NCBI GenBank assembly: GCA_964468495.1
Contig: CAYXTI010000019.1
Coordinates: 1-15,879 of the forward strand
From: CAYXTI01 sp964468495
GTDB lineage: Bacteria > Pseudomonadota > Alphaproteobacteria > Rickettsiales > Rickettsiaceae
Direction of reading: 5' to 3'
DNA: 15,879 bases
The position numbers and the translations under genes were made by a program. This document shows positions 8,901 to 15,879 of this stretch, in pieces; the stretch's first letter is position 1; the number at the start of each line of letters is the position of its first letter. The notes under the pieces are model-generated. The model made no database searches, was not told where the DNA came from, and was given only the letters and a program-made list of their open reading frames with translations.

Positions 8901-10009
8901 GCTGCTTCGTGATTTTGATTTTTATCTAAGAATAGAGTATCTCGCAAATAAGCATCATTTTTAGATAAAACTTTGAGAGTAAATACCTTTTTAATATTTA
9001 ATAGTTTTATAGTAGATAGTATATCTTTTGTAATTACTTCTCCTATTCTTGCTAAAACTTCTCCAGTAGAATCATCTATTAAGTCTTTTCCTAAGTAATT
9101 CGATAATAACTCATTATCATTAACTAACATTTTAGTTAATCCAGAACTTGCTAATTTTTTAGCTATCCTTGGGGTGATTTTTTGTCCTGCTTCTAATACT
9201 ACTTCGCCAGTATCTGCATTAATTAAATCTGATTTAAGATATTTTATATTAATATATAAAGGATCAAAATCAACAATCCACCCTGTATTGGTTAAAACAA
9301 AACAAATTTTATCATAATAAAAATCTAAAATTTCATTATGATTCATCCCAATAGCCATTAACAATGTAGTTACAGGTAATTTTCTTTTCCTATCGATTCT
9401 AAAAAAAATGATATCTTTAGTATCAAATTCAAAATCAAGCCATGATCCTCTATATGATATAATCCTTGCAGAGTATAAAAATTTTCCTGAAGAATGAGTC
9501 TTTCCATCATCATGAAAGAAAAAAACCCCAGGAGATCTATGCATTTGAGATACTATTACTCTTTCTGTTCCATTAATGATAAATGTTCCGTTTTTTGTCA
9601 TGAGAGGTATTTCTCCCATATATACTTCTTGTTCCTTAATGCCATTTATTTCTTTTGCTTGTGTTGCCTCATCAATATCCCATACACTAAGGCGTAAAGT
9701 GACTTTTAATGGCACAACAAAGCTTAACCCTCTTTGTTTACATTCTTCAACATCGTATTTTGGATTATCAAAACTATATTTTTCAAATTCTAAAATAGCT
9801 TTGTTAGATTGATCTTTAATAGGAAAAATAGATGATATTACTGCTTGCAGGCCTTTATTTTCTCTCTTATCACATGAAGTATTTAATTGCAAAAAATTAT
9901 TTTCGTAAGACGTTTTTTGAATTTCTATTAAATTTGGCATTGACGCTACTATTTGAATTTTTCCAAAATTCTTTCTTATAGCTTTGTTTATTTTTATGGA
10001 TTTGTTCAT
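5906..10009 (-). CDS. rpoB: DNA-directed RNA polymerase subunit beta
   Basis: This is the second catalytic subunit of RNA polymerase and the target of rifampicin. It is 1367 residues, close to rickettsial RpoB. Recognisable parts are the lobe region with MGEIPLMTKNGTFIINGTERVIVSQ (131-155), the rifampicin pocket (about 511-545), RDVHPTHYGRICPIETPEG (556-574), GDKMAGRHGNKGVISR, the DVVLNPLGLPSRMNVGQILETHLG stretch and, near the end, GGKSHFGGQRLGEMECWALQAYGAA. In the pocket D524, H534 and S539, equivalent to E. coli D516, H526 and S531, keep the sensitive-type residue, while C515 and T516 replace the Gly-Ser of E. coli. A weak AGAAA-type ribosome binding site precedes the ATG at 10007-10009. 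The stop codon is TGA. A 422-bp gap precedes the gene and rpoC follows at 96 bp. The gene is intact. Confidence 0.99.
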   Translation of the reverse strand: MNKSIKINKAIRKNFGKIQIVASMPNLIEIQKTSYENNFLQLNTSCDKRENKGLQAVISSIFPIKDQSNKAILEFEKYSFDNPKYDVEECKQRGLSFVVPLKVTLRLSVWDIDEATQAKEINGIKEQEVYMGEIPLMTKNGTFIINGTERVIVSQMHRSPGVFFFHDDGKTHSSGKFLYSARIISYRGSWLDFEFDTKDIIFFRIDRKRKLPVTTLLMAIGMNHNEILDFYYDKICFVLTNTGWIVDFDPLYINIKYLKSDLINADTGEVVLEAGQKITPRIAKKLASSGLTKMLVNDNELLSNYLGKDLIDDSTGEVLARIGEVITKDILSTIKLLNIKKVFTLKVLSKNDAYLRDTLFLDKNQNHEAAIIDIFRILRPGEPPTYEAGKMLFNSLFFDPDKYDLSTVGRIKINARLGLNIDKTNTLLTKEDIKHIIKKIINIKDGKGNIDDIDHLGNRRVRSVGELIANQFKIGLLRMEKSILERMSLIDIDTVMPNDLINAKVLVSVVKEFFCTSQLSQFMDQTNPLSEITHKRRLSALGPGGVSRDRVGFEVRDVHPTHYGRICPIETPEGQNIGLINSMATYAKVNEYGFIESPYRKVINGVVTNQVVYLSALEEGKYKIAQADVDLTKENEIISELVNCRTDSGNFVLTHKKDIDFIDITPMQVVSVAAALIPFLENDDANRSLMGSNMQRQAVPLITSEAPIIGTGIESIVAKDSGAAILALNDGIIEEVDATRIVVKKISSKIKGAPEVDIYNLYKFQKSNHNTCINQKPLVNVGDYITKGDIIADGSMIDKGEIALGKNVLVAFIPWLGYNFEDSILISENVVRNDVFTSIHIEEFEVIARDTRLGPEEITRDMPNVSEDVLKNLDEIGIIHIGAEVKPGDILIGKITPKSESPITPEEKLLRAIFGEKASDVRDSSLYVPPGVYGTVVEVRVFSRRGIEKDERAIAIEKHQIEKLAKDKDDEIAIIDHFVFTHLKKCLLGQTIVSGPKSVNAGQVIDNELLSSLSKGQYWQIVIENSNIMDEITLIKNQYDSRKLELNNRFINKVKKLQSGDDLPQGALKVIKVFIATKHKLQPGDKMAGRHGNKGVISRIIPEEDMPFLEDGTIIDVVLNPLGLPSRMNVGQILETHLGWAGKKLGQKINTMLEEYNTEHKNIELLRDFIGKIYSAKDLNTSIEKLTEEEIITLANKIKNGINFATPVFDGAKIENIKNMLDLSNQNISGQVKVIDGRTGEYFDRYITIGYQYLMKLHHLADDKIHARSIGPYSLVTQQPLGGKSHFGGQRLGEMECWALQAYGAAYTLQEMLTVKSDDVSGRIQIYESIVKGNNVFESGIPESFNVMIKEFRSLCLNVQLEDNIAK

Positions 10010-10431
10010 AATTTATTTCTAAGTCTTTATTTATATTCTTAACTAAAATATCACTAAACAAATATTGTATAATAACTAAAATAATGTAATTATTTTAAAT
10101 AAACTTGTAGACTATTTTAAAAATAATATATTCAATAATTAATTAAAATAATCCCAAATTAATAATTTTTTAGAACATTAATTTATATAGCTAATTTGAT
10201 TACAAATAAAAAAATTTACCATGATCCCTGCGTGCTATATATAATATTTATATACTTAGTTCTGTAGTAATATTAAAAATATTATTAATTTTTACTTTCT
10301 ATAAAAAAGACTTTAAATTGAGATTCTTTTATAGATCTAAAACTTATTAAGTTTGATTCACAGCTTTATTCTTATTATATATATAATATGTTGACACTTA
10401 TTTTTTATTTATAAATATATATTAAGCTACT
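10010..10431 (-). other. 422-bp non-coding gap between rplL and rpoB
   Basis: No gene is evident. In the minus-strand direction the gap holds an AT palindrome about 45 nt after the rplL stop (10373-10388, TATTATAT with its exact complement). A second inverted repeat follows (10340-10354, AAACTTA and TAAGTTT around one base), whose right arm runs into TTTT in the minus direction. A third hairpin is at 10268-10284 (TAATATT, AAA loop). A small island with more G+C lies at 10218-10235. I found no convincing sigma70 promoter in the minus direction. In E. coli an attenuator and an RNase III site lie between rplL and rpoB; by position, these hairpins could play such a part, but that is inference. 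Confidence 0.5.
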
Positions 10432-10818
10432 TTATTTAATTTCTACTTTTGCTCCTGCATTTTCTAATTTTTCTTTAATTTCTTTTGATTGATTTTTATC
10501 CACACCCTCTTTTAAAAGAGTTGGAGTTTTATCAACTAAATCTTTTGCTTCTTTTAGACCTAGATTAGTAATAGCTCTTACTGCTTTTATTACTTCTATT
10601 TTTTTACTTCCTATTTCTGATAACATTACATTAAAACTTGTTTTTTCTGTAACGGCTGATTCGTTTTCAGCACTAGATGGAACATTTGCTTGGGCTGATG
10701 ACACTACAGCTGCAGTTGCTGATACTCCCCACTTTTCTTCCAATAACTTTGTTAAATTTGCTGCTTCAATTACAGTAAGTTGTGATAGATTTTCTACTAT
10801 TTGTTCTAAATCTGCCAT
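10432..10818 (-). CDS. rplL: 50S ribosomal protein L7/L12
   Basis: L7/L12 forms dimers that bind L10 and make the flexible stalk which recruits and stimulates the GTPase factors, EF-G included. The 128 residues fall into a helical N-terminal dimer domain (about 1-33, MADLEQIVENLSQLTVIEAANLTKLLEEKW), a flexible hinge (about 34-60) and the globular C-terminal domain (61-128) with the conserved KIEVIKAVRAITNLGLKEAKDLVDKTP stretch and the ending AGAKVEIK. The hinge has several Ser, Glu, Asn and Gln residues and is less Ala-rich than in many bacteria. The ATG at 10816-10818 has an AGAG-type ribosome binding site. rplJ lies 34 bp upstream, the usual L10-L12 pair. A 422-bp gap follows before rpoB. 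Confidence 0.98.
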   Translation of the reverse strand: MADLEQIVENLSQLTVIEAANLTKLLEEKWGVSATAAVVSSAQANVPSSAENESAVTEKTSFNVMLSEIGSKKIEVIKAVRAITNLGLKEAKDLVDKTPTLLKEGVDKNQSKEIKEKLENAGAKVEIK

Positions 10819-10852
10819 AATATATATCTCTATAATTTTATTTATTGATTAA

Positions 10853-11356
10853 CTAATTTTTATTTGAATGTATTTTTATTACTCGTACTAAACTATTTTT
10901 TGGTTCATTAATAGTTTGTACTATCTTTAATAACGGAGATTTTATTAAACTTATTATATTACTTCTTAATTGATTTAATGATGGTAATTTTGCCAAGTAC
11001 ATTACTTCTTTTGTGTCTATAATTCTATCATTTATTATTCCTCCTATAATTTTTAAATTATTATTTTGTTTTTTAAATTCGACTATTCCTGCAGCAGCAG
11101 CTACTATATCCATAGAGTAAGCTATAGCTACAGGTCCTTGAAACATTTTTGCTGCATCTGAATAATTAATATTTTTCATTGCAATTTTAGATAGAGTATT
11201 TTTTACTATCTTTAGATCTACCTCTTGTGCCTTTAATTTTTTTCTTAAAGATGTTATATCTGCAACTGTAAAACCATGATAATGTATGATAATAATGCTA
11301 TTAGAAGATTTATAAATCTTTTCTAAATTTTTTACTATTTGTTGTTTTTTTAACAT
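10853..11356 (-). CDS. rplJ: 50S ribosomal protein L10
   Basis: L10 anchors L7/L12 dimers to 23S rRNA at the base of the stalk. The 167 residues show the L10 pattern: an N-terminal rRNA-binding domain with IIIIHYHGFTVADITSLRKKL (about 21-41) and IVKNTLSKIAMK (about 50-61), GPVAIAY near 79-85, and a C-terminal helical part that should carry the L7/L12 binding sites. The ATG at 11354-11356 has a good ribosome binding site (GAGGAAA) about 13 nt upstream. The gene lies 31 bp after rplA and 34 bp before rplL. The 31-bp spacing leaves little room for a separate rplJ leader of the kind through which L10 represses its own operon in E. coli. Confidence 0.98.
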   Translation of the reverse strand: MLKKQQIVKNLEKIYKSSNSIIIIHYHGFTVADITSLRKKLKAQEVDLKIVKNTLSKIAMKNINYSDAAKMFQGPVAIAYSMDIVAAAAGIVEFKKQNNNLKIIGGIINDRIIDTKEVMYLAKLPSLNQLRSNIISLIKSPLLKIVQTINEPKNSLVRVIKIHSNKN

Positions 11357-11387
11357 TGATAAGATATTTCCTCAAAAAATTTATAAT

Positions 11388-12089
11388 CTAATTTGTTATA
11401 GTTGATAAGTTAATTTTTATTGCAGGACCCATAGTGCTAGATAAGTAAATTTTTTTTAAATAATTTCCTTTAGATTCTAATGGCTTTGCTTTTTTTATAG
11501 CATCAATAAATATTTCTGCATTTTTAACAAGACTTTCTGTTATAAAAGATAATTTTCCTATCCCTGCATGAATAATAGCTCCTTTCTCTATTCTATATTC
11601 TACTTGTCCTTTCCTTATATTTAATACTGTTTTCTTTATATCATTCGTAACAGTACCTAATTTTGGATTAGGCATTAACCCTTTTGGCCCTAAAATTCTA
11701 GCTATTTGACCAATAGCTCCCATCATATCAGGAGTTGCAACGCAAACGTCAAAATTTATTTTACTATTATTTTTAATAGCGTCTATTATATCATTAGAAC
11801 CAACCATTTCTGCTCCTGATTGCTTTGCTTCTTCTATCTTGTCATCTCCACAAATTACAGCAATCTTTAGTTTTTTTCCTGTTCCTGCTGGTAATGCTAC
11901 TATTCCTTTTACTATTTGATCAGAGCGTTTTGCATCCACTCCTAAACTAATTGCAATGTCTAATGTTTCATCAAAATTAGCATATGATTTCTCTTTAATA
12001 AGGGTTATTGCTTCTAATAAAGAATATTCTTTTTTGCTATTAATAGAGTTCTTAGCAGTTAATATTTTTTTTCCTATATTTTGATTCAT
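11388..12089 (-). CDS. rplA: 50S ribosomal protein L1
   Basis: L1 binds 23S rRNA at the mobile L1 stalk and helps move deacylated tRNA out of the E site; in many bacteria it also represses rplK-rplA mRNA. The 233-residue length is typical. Supporting stretches are DETLDIAISLGVDAKRSDQIVKGIVALPAGTGK (about 40-72), RILGPKGLMPNPKLGTVT (about 131-148), VEYRIEKGAIIHAGIGKLSF (about 163-182) and the C-terminal SSTMGPAIKIN (about 217-227). The ATG at 12087-12089 follows rplK by 20 bp with no strong ribosome binding site, so translational coupling to rplK is likely. The gene is intact. Confidence 0.99.
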   Translation of the reverse strand: MNQNIGKKILTAKNSINSKKEYSLLEAITLIKEKSYANFDETLDIAISLGVDAKRSDQIVKGIVALPAGTGKKLKIAVICGDDKIEEAKQSGAEMVGSNDIIDAIKNNSKINFDVCVATPDMMGAIGQIARILGPKGLMPNPKLGTVTNDIKKTVLNIRKGQVEYRIEKGAIIHAGIGKLSFITESLVKNAEIFIDAIKKAKPLESKGNYLKKIYLSSTMGPAIKINLSTITN

Positions 12090-12109
12090 AGTTTTATAGT
12101 TTTAATAAA

Positions 12110-12544
12110 TTATTCATTACTAATTTCTATTCCCATTGAATTTGCACTCCCTTTTATGGTTTTTATTGCAGATTCAATATTATTGGAATTTAAATCTTTC
12201 ATTTTAATTTCTGCTATTTTTTTACAATCTATATAGCTAACTTTTCCTATAAATCCTTCTTTTTTTGTTGCAGACGAGCCTTTTGGGACTTTAGCGTATT
12301 GTTTTAAAAAAAATGATGCTGGTGGAGTCTTAGTAATAAAACTAAAGCTTTTATCTACATATACAGTAATGATCACAGGAATAGGGGTTCCGGGATCAAA
12401 ATTATTAGTTTGATTATTAAAAGCTTTACAAAATTCCATTATATTTACTCCTTTCTGTCCTAAAGCAGGACCTATAGGAGGAGCTGGATTAGCTTTACCA
12501 GCTTCAACTGTTAATTTAATATAACTGCTTATTTTCTTTGTCAT
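12110..12544 (-). CDS. rplK: 50S ribosomal protein L11
   Basis: L11 binds the GTPase-associated centre of 23S rRNA and contacts EF-G during translocation; it is part of the thiostrepton target. The 144 residues begin with the proline-rich N-terminal domain: LTVEAGKANPAPPIGPALGQKGVNIMEFCKAFN (about 11-43), which carries the conserved PPIGPALG loop. The rRNA-binding C-terminal domain shows TKTPPASFFLKQYAKVPKGS and a terminal GSANSMGIEI. The ATG at 12542-12544 comes 25 bp after nusG and only a weak purine tract precedes it. rplA follows 20 bp downstream; the L11-L1 pair is the normal arrangement. Confidence 0.99.
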   Translation of the reverse strand: MTKKISSYIKLTVEAGKANPAPPIGPALGQKGVNIMEFCKAFNNQTNNFDPGTPIPVIITVYVDKSFSFITKTPPASFFLKQYAKVPKGSSATKKEGFIGKVSYIDCKKIAEIKMKDLNSNNIESAIKTIKGSANSMGIEISNE

Positions 12545-12569
12545 TTTATAATATCTTTAAATATATAAA

Positions 12570-13109
12570 TTATTTTAGTTCTATTTTTTTTATTTGAGAA
12601 AAATTTAATTCAATAGGAGTAGTTTTGCCAAAAATGGATATAGCAACTTTTAGTTTTTGTTGTTTAGCATTTACTTCATCAACAATACCTGAAAAAGAAT
12701 CAAAAGGACCATCTATTACCTGTACTTTATCTCCTATTAAATATAAGCTAGCATTATTTGCGTTTTTTGACTCAGCTTCTAATTTTTCAAATATTGATTT
12801 AACTTCAGAGTCACTTAAAGCTTTTGGATCATTTTTTGCTCCTAAAAATCCTATAACTTTTGGTACTCCCTTTACTAAATGCCATGCTTTATCAGTCATT
12901 TTCATTTTTATTAGCAAGTAACCTGGCATAAACTTTTTTTCAAAGGTGGTGTTCTTTCCTCTCTTTACTCTTTGTGTTTTTATTATAGGCAATATTATCT
13001 CCTCAAAATACTCGGACATATTATTCTTTATACTTTGATCCTTTATCATTTGTTGTATGCTTTTTTCTGCTCCAGCAGATGCATGTAATATATACCACTT
13101 GGCAATCAT
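12570..13109 (-). CDS. nusG: Transcription termination/antitermination protein NusG
   Basis: NusG binds the RNA polymerase clamp and suppresses pausing; through its C-terminal domain it contacts Rho or ribosomal protein S10. I chose the ATG at 13107-13109, giving 179 residues starting MIAKWYILHA. A TTG two codons upstream (13113-13115) would add only two residues. Neither start has a well-placed ribosome binding site: the only AGGA lies inside the last codons of secE. The N-terminal NGN domain covers about 1-110, with WYILHASAGAE at the start, FMPGYLLIKM at 60-69 and GVPKVIGFLG at 81-90. The KOW domain (about 124-179) has GDKVQVIDGPFDSFSGIVDEV at 126-146. secE ends 16 bp upstream, so the two are probably translationally coupled, and rplK follows at 25 bp. 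Confidence 0.97.
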   Translation of the reverse strand: MIAKWYILHASAGAEKSIQQMIKDQSIKNNMSEYFEEIILPIIKTQRVKRGKNTTFEKKFMPGYLLIKMKMTDKAWHLVKGVPKVIGFLGAKNDPKALSDSEVKSIFEKLEAESKNANNASLYLIGDKVQVIDGPFDSFSGIVDEVNAKQQKLKVAISIFGKTTPIELNFSQIKKIELK

Positions 13110-13125
13110 AAACAATAACTAATAA

Positions 13126-13323
13126 TTATTTTCCTATATGTAATAAAAAATTTACAATCTTATGTATTCCGTAATCTAATATAAGACTTACTAAACTACA
13201 TAATAATACTGTAATAATCACAATTAATACAGATGTAAAAAATTCTTTTTTTTCAGGCCAAACTATTTTTTTTGTTTCTTGTTTTACTTGATCTAAAAAT
13301 TTTAGAGGATGAATCTTTTTCAT
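13126..13323 (-). CDS. secE: Protein translocase subunit SecE
   Basis: SecE is the small essential subunit of the SecYEG channel in the inner membrane and clamps SecY. The 65 residues are of the single-spanning type: a cytoplasmic N-terminal amphipathic segment with FLDQVKQETKKIVWPEKKEF (about 9-28), containing the VWP signature, followed by one membrane helix around VLIVIITVLLCSLVSLILDYGI (about 32-53). The ATG is at 13321-13323. The order secE-nusG-rplK-rplA is the usual bacterial one. A 452-bp non-coding gap separates it from tRNA-Trp upstream. A possible promoter is at 13403-13431. Confidence 0.96.
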   Translation of the reverse strand: MKKIHPLKFLDQVKQETKKIVWPEKKEFFTSVLIVIITVLLCSLVSLILDYGIHKIVNFLLHIGK

Positions 13324-13775
13324 AACTAACCTTATAAATAAAATGTGCTTTAATTTAGACTTAAAAATTCTTAAAGCAACGCTATCAATTATTACGACTA
13401 CACTCGTATCATATTACTATCATATGGTCAATATTTTTTTATAAAAACTATATTACATAATTACTACTAACTATTAGTGCAGTATGGTATAAAGTTGTTA
13501 CAAAACTAACTTAATTGATTTATTTCTTAATATAGATTCTTATTTTAATATTGAAAATTATTTAAATATTTAATGCCTAGAGATATACTACTATTTCTTA
13601 TAAATATCAACTATATTATTCTTCAATAATTATTATTACTAATTTTAGTTTTATGTTTTAATTACTATAAATAGCAAAAGAATAAAAAATTTTTTGTTTA
13701 TTAGGGTAGGGCAGCATTAAAAAATATCATGTTTTTGTATTATCTTTGAAATTAATCATGATTCATATATTATTG
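13324..13775 (-). other. 452-bp non-coding gap between tRNA-Trp and secE
   Basis: I see no gene. The stretch is almost all A/T apart from a short tract richer in G+C at 13703-13716 (AGGGTAGGGCAGC on the plus strand). Soon after the tRNA, in the minus direction, come a short AATCATGATT palindrome and an A6T6 block followed by further T residues, which may help end the tRNA transcript. Near secE there is a possible promoter, and a 5-bp inverted repeat TACGA/TCGTA at 13393-13408. Confidence 0.5.
13403..13431 (-). promoter_or_regulatory. Possible sigma70-like promoter upstream of secE
   Basis: TTGACC (13426-13431) is one base from the -35 consensus. At 17 bp spacing lies TACGAG (13403-13408), a poor -10 match; TATGAT is a better hexamer but sits only 12 bp away. 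A start here would give a leader of roughly 75 nt before secE. In this A/T-rich setting chance matches are common, so this is a weak call. Confidence 0.25.
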
Positions 13776-13848
13776 CAGGAGTGACAGGATTTGAACCCGT
13801 ACCACCCGGTTTTGGAGACCGGTACTCTACCATTTAAGCTACACTCCT
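13776..13848 (-). tRNA. trnW: tRNA-Trp (anticodon CCA)
   Basis: The minus strand folds as a 73-nt tRNA. A perfect 7-bp acceptor stem AGGAGTG/CACTCCT is followed by a D arm with wobble pairs. The anticodon stem CCGGT/ACCGG encloses loop CTCCAAA with anticodon CCA (reads UGG, Trp). A 5-nt variable region precedes the T arm ACGGG-TTCAAAT-CCTGT. The discriminator base is G. The next genomic bases are CAA, so the 3' CCA is not encoded and must be added by the tRNA nucleotidyltransferase. Its place between fusA and secE matches the arrangement I recall in Rickettsiales. The 212-bp spacer to fusA (13849-14060) is A/T-rich with no gene; TTAGAA and TAGTAT with 16-bp spacing just before the tRNA could be a weak promoter. 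Confidence 0.96.
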
Positions 13849-14060
13849 AATATTAAAGCTATACTATGCAATATATAATCACTTCTAATTAAATTTTATA
13901 TAAAATATTATAAAATTATTTTTACTATTTATATTACTATACTATTTAATTAGGATATAAAGATTATTTTAATATATATAATTATGCTACCATAAAATAA
14001 ATAATTATATAATTTTATGTTTATATATTAAGGCATTAAACTATTTATTATAATTAAATA

Positions 14061-15879
14061 TTATTGTTTAGTTTTTAATAAATTTTCTACTATATTACTA
14101 GGAACTTGTGCATAATTATTAAAAATCATATTATATTGGGCTCTTCCCTGAGATTGTGATCTAAGAGTATTAACGTAGCCAAACATTTCTGCTAAAGCTA
14201 CATTTGCTGTTATAATTTGAGCATTTGCTCTTTCTTCCATTTTTAAAATTTGACCTCTTCTACTATTTAAATCACCTATAATATCTCCCATATATTCCCT
14301 AGGGGTAATTACTTCAACTAGCATTATTGGCTCTAATAATTTAGGACCTGCCTTTGGAATTCCTTCTTTAAATGCAGCCTTAGCTGCAATTTCAAATGCT
14401 AACACGCTAGAATCTACATCGTGAAAAGCTCCATCTATTAGTGTAGCTTTAAAATCAATTAAAGGATACCCAGCTAATACCCCTGTGTTCATTATATTCT
14501 TTAATCCTTTTTCCACTCCAGGTATGAATTCCTTAGGTATTGCTCCTCCTACTATTTTATTCTCAAAAATAAAACCTTTTCCTACTTCAGTTGGTTCAAA
14601 TATTATTTGAACTCTAGCAAATTGTCCAGCTCCACCAGATTGTTTTTTATGGGTATAATCAACTTTATAAATTTTTGTGATAGTTTCTCTGTATGCAACT
14701 TCAGGGTTTCCTACATTAGTTTCTACTTTAAATTCTCTTTTCATCCTATCTATTAATATTTCAAGATGTAATTCTCCCATTCCTGCTATATTAGTTTGTC
14801 CATTTTCATTAGTAAAAACTCGAAAAGAAGGATCTTCAAATGATAATTTTGCTAAAGCCGCTGACATTTTTTCTTGATCAGAACTAGATTTAGGCTCAAT
14901 AGAAAGCTGAATCACTGATTCAGGGAAATCCATTTTTTCTAAAATTACTCTATGCCCTAATGCGCATAAAGTATCACCAGTAATAGTATTTTTTAATCCA
15001 GTAATAGCTACAATATCACCCGCTTCAGCTTCCTTTATATCCTCCCTATTATTAGCATGCATAAGAAGCATTCTACCTATACGCTCTTTGTTATTTTTTG
15101 TTGCATTTAATATAGTTTCACCTATTTTAATTTTTCCTGCATAAATTCTAACAAACGTTAAAGATCCTACAAATGAATCAGTCATAATTTTAAAGGCTAA
15201 ACCGCTAAAAGGACTTACATTATTAGATTCTATTAGCACTTCTTTATCAATTTTTGTATCTAATGCTTTTATAGATGGAACATCTTTAGGGGATGGTAGA
15301 TAATCAATAATAGCATCAAGCAATGTCTGAACTCCTTTGTTTTTAAAAGCACTCCCACATAATATAGGAATAAATTTACCCATGATAGTTCCTTTTCTTA
15401 TGCAAATTTTAATTTCCTCTTCTGATAAAATATTATCATTTAAGTATTTTTCCATGATAACATCATCACTTTCCACTATTGTTTCAATTAATCTATGATG
15501 ATATTCTTCTGCTTTAGGTTTTAAATCATTAGGAATATCATAATAATGATAAGTAGTGCCTAAATCTGTTTTTTCCCAAGATATAGCTTGCATTTTTACT
15601 AAATCTATTACTCCATTAAAATGATCCTCTTTACCTATAGGTAATTGTATTACTAAAGGATTCGCTCCTAATCTTTCATTAATCATATCAACGCATCGAT
15701 AAAAATCTGCTCCCATTCTATCCATTTTATTTACAAAACACATTCTTGGGACATTATATTTATCTGCCTGTCTCCATACAGCTTCTGATTGAGGTTCAAC
15801 GCCAGCAACACCATCAAATAAAGTAATTGATCCATCTAAAACTCTTAGAGCTCTTTCTACTTCAATGGTAAAATCTACA
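14061..15879 (-). CDS. fusA: Elongation factor G, 5' end outside the window
   Basis: EF-G is the GTPase that drives ribosomal translocation and, with RRF, ribosome recycling. The window carries 605 codons to the TAA at 14061-14063. The frame is open to the window edge, beginning VDFTIEVERALRVLDG, just inside the G3 region (DTPGHVDF in the family), so about 90 N-terminal residues with the P-loop and switch I are missing. The G4 motif NKMD is at about residues 50-53 of the visible part. Domain II (FAGLAFKIMTDSFVGSLTFVRIYAG-like), domain III (GMGELHLEILIDRMKREF), domain IV (KKQSGGAGQFARVQI, then AFHDVDSSVLAFEIAA) and domain V (GDIIGDLNSRRGQI) follow in order. The ATG at 15743 is internal, not the start. 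tRNA-Trp and secE lie downstream; rpsL, rpsG or tuf may lie beyond the edge. Confidence 0.98.
   Translation of the reverse strand, partial: VDFTIEVERALRVLDGSITLFDGVAGVEPQSEAVWRQADKYNVPRMCFVNKMDRMGADFYRCVDMINERLGANPLVIQLPIGKEDHFNGVIDLVKMQAISWEKTDLGTTYHYYDIPNDLKPKAEEYHHRLIETIVESDDVIMEKYLNDNILSEEEIKICIRKGTIMGKFIPILCGSAFKNKGVQTLLDAIIDYLPSPKDVPSIKALDTKIDKEVLIESNNVSPFSGLAFKIMTDSFVGSLTFVRIYAGKIKIGETILNATKNNKERIGRMLLMHANNREDIKEAEAGDIVAITGLKNTITGDTLCALGHRVILEKMDFPESVIQLSIEPKSSSDQEKMSAALAKLSFEDPSFRVFTNENGQTNIAGMGELHLEILIDRMKREFKVETNVGNPEVAYRETITKIYKVDYTHKKQSGGAGQFARVQIIFEPTEVGKGFIFENKIVGGAIPKEFIPGVEKGLKNIMNTGVLAGYPLIDFKATLIDGAFHDVDSSVLAFEIAAKAAFKEGIPKAGPKLLEPIMLVEVITPREYMGDIIGDLNSRRGQILKMEERANAQIITANVALAEMFGYVNTLRSQSQGRAQYNMIFNNYAQVPSNIVENLLKTKQ

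Noticed and set aside
10391..10415. Plus-strand TTGACA with TATAAA downstream, facing into rplL
   Set aside because: The spacing is only 13 bp and no good hexamer lies at 16-18 bp. It would drive antisense RNA with no gene to serve.
354..15879. Search for a new defence, secretion or biosynthetic system
   Set aside because: Every substantial open frame on the minus strand is a standard transcription, translation or Sec gene, and the remaining gaps are non-coding.

Overview
The window is a minus-strand run of core transcription and translation genes from a very AT-rich, reduced genome. Read in the direction of transcription (high to low coordinates) the order is fusA (5' end cut off by the window edge), tRNA-Trp(CCA), secE, nusG, rplK, rplA, rplJ, rplL, rpoB, rpoC, rpsB. 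The proteins look alphaproteobacterial and specifically rickettsial. The order fusA-trnW-secE-nusG-rplKAJL-rpoBC, the S2 and RNA polymerase sequences, and the base composition fit Rickettsiales best. An Orientia tsutsugamushi-like organism is the most likely source. That assignment comes from recalled family features, not from a search.

Layout. Positions 1-353 hold no recognisable core gene. They contain three copies of an 18-bp direct repeat and a stretch clearly richer in G+C than its surroundings, and look like decayed accessory or mobile DNA. Next comes rpsB (354-1370), whose C-terminus carries a 13-residue tandem duplication and an unusual hydrophobic tail. The 242-bp gap between rpsB and rpoC holds an AT hairpin just after rpoC, a good sigma70-like promoter for rpsB, and a perfect 22-bp palindrome in the rpsB leader. 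rpoC and rpoB follow as intact genes with all signature motifs. A 422-bp non-coding gap separates rpoB from rplL. Then come the tightly packed genes rplL, rplJ, rplA, rplK, nusG and secE, separated by 16-34 bp. A 452-bp non-coding gap, tRNA-Trp, a 212-bp AT-rich spacer and the fusA 3' portion finish the window.

Function. RpoB and RpoC are the catalytic subunits of RNA polymerase. NusG binds the polymerase and links it to ribosomes and termination factors. L11, L1, L10 and L7/L12 form the ribosomal stalks, the docking site for EF-G (fusA). S2 is a small-subunit protein. SecE is the essential small subunit of the SecYEG translocon. The genes are therefore co-ordinated parts of gene expression and protein export.

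I found no defence system, CRISPR array, intact transposon or other new system. The points worth a second look are the rpsB end with its flanking repeat region, the rpsB leader, the long rplL-rpoB gap, and the nusG start.
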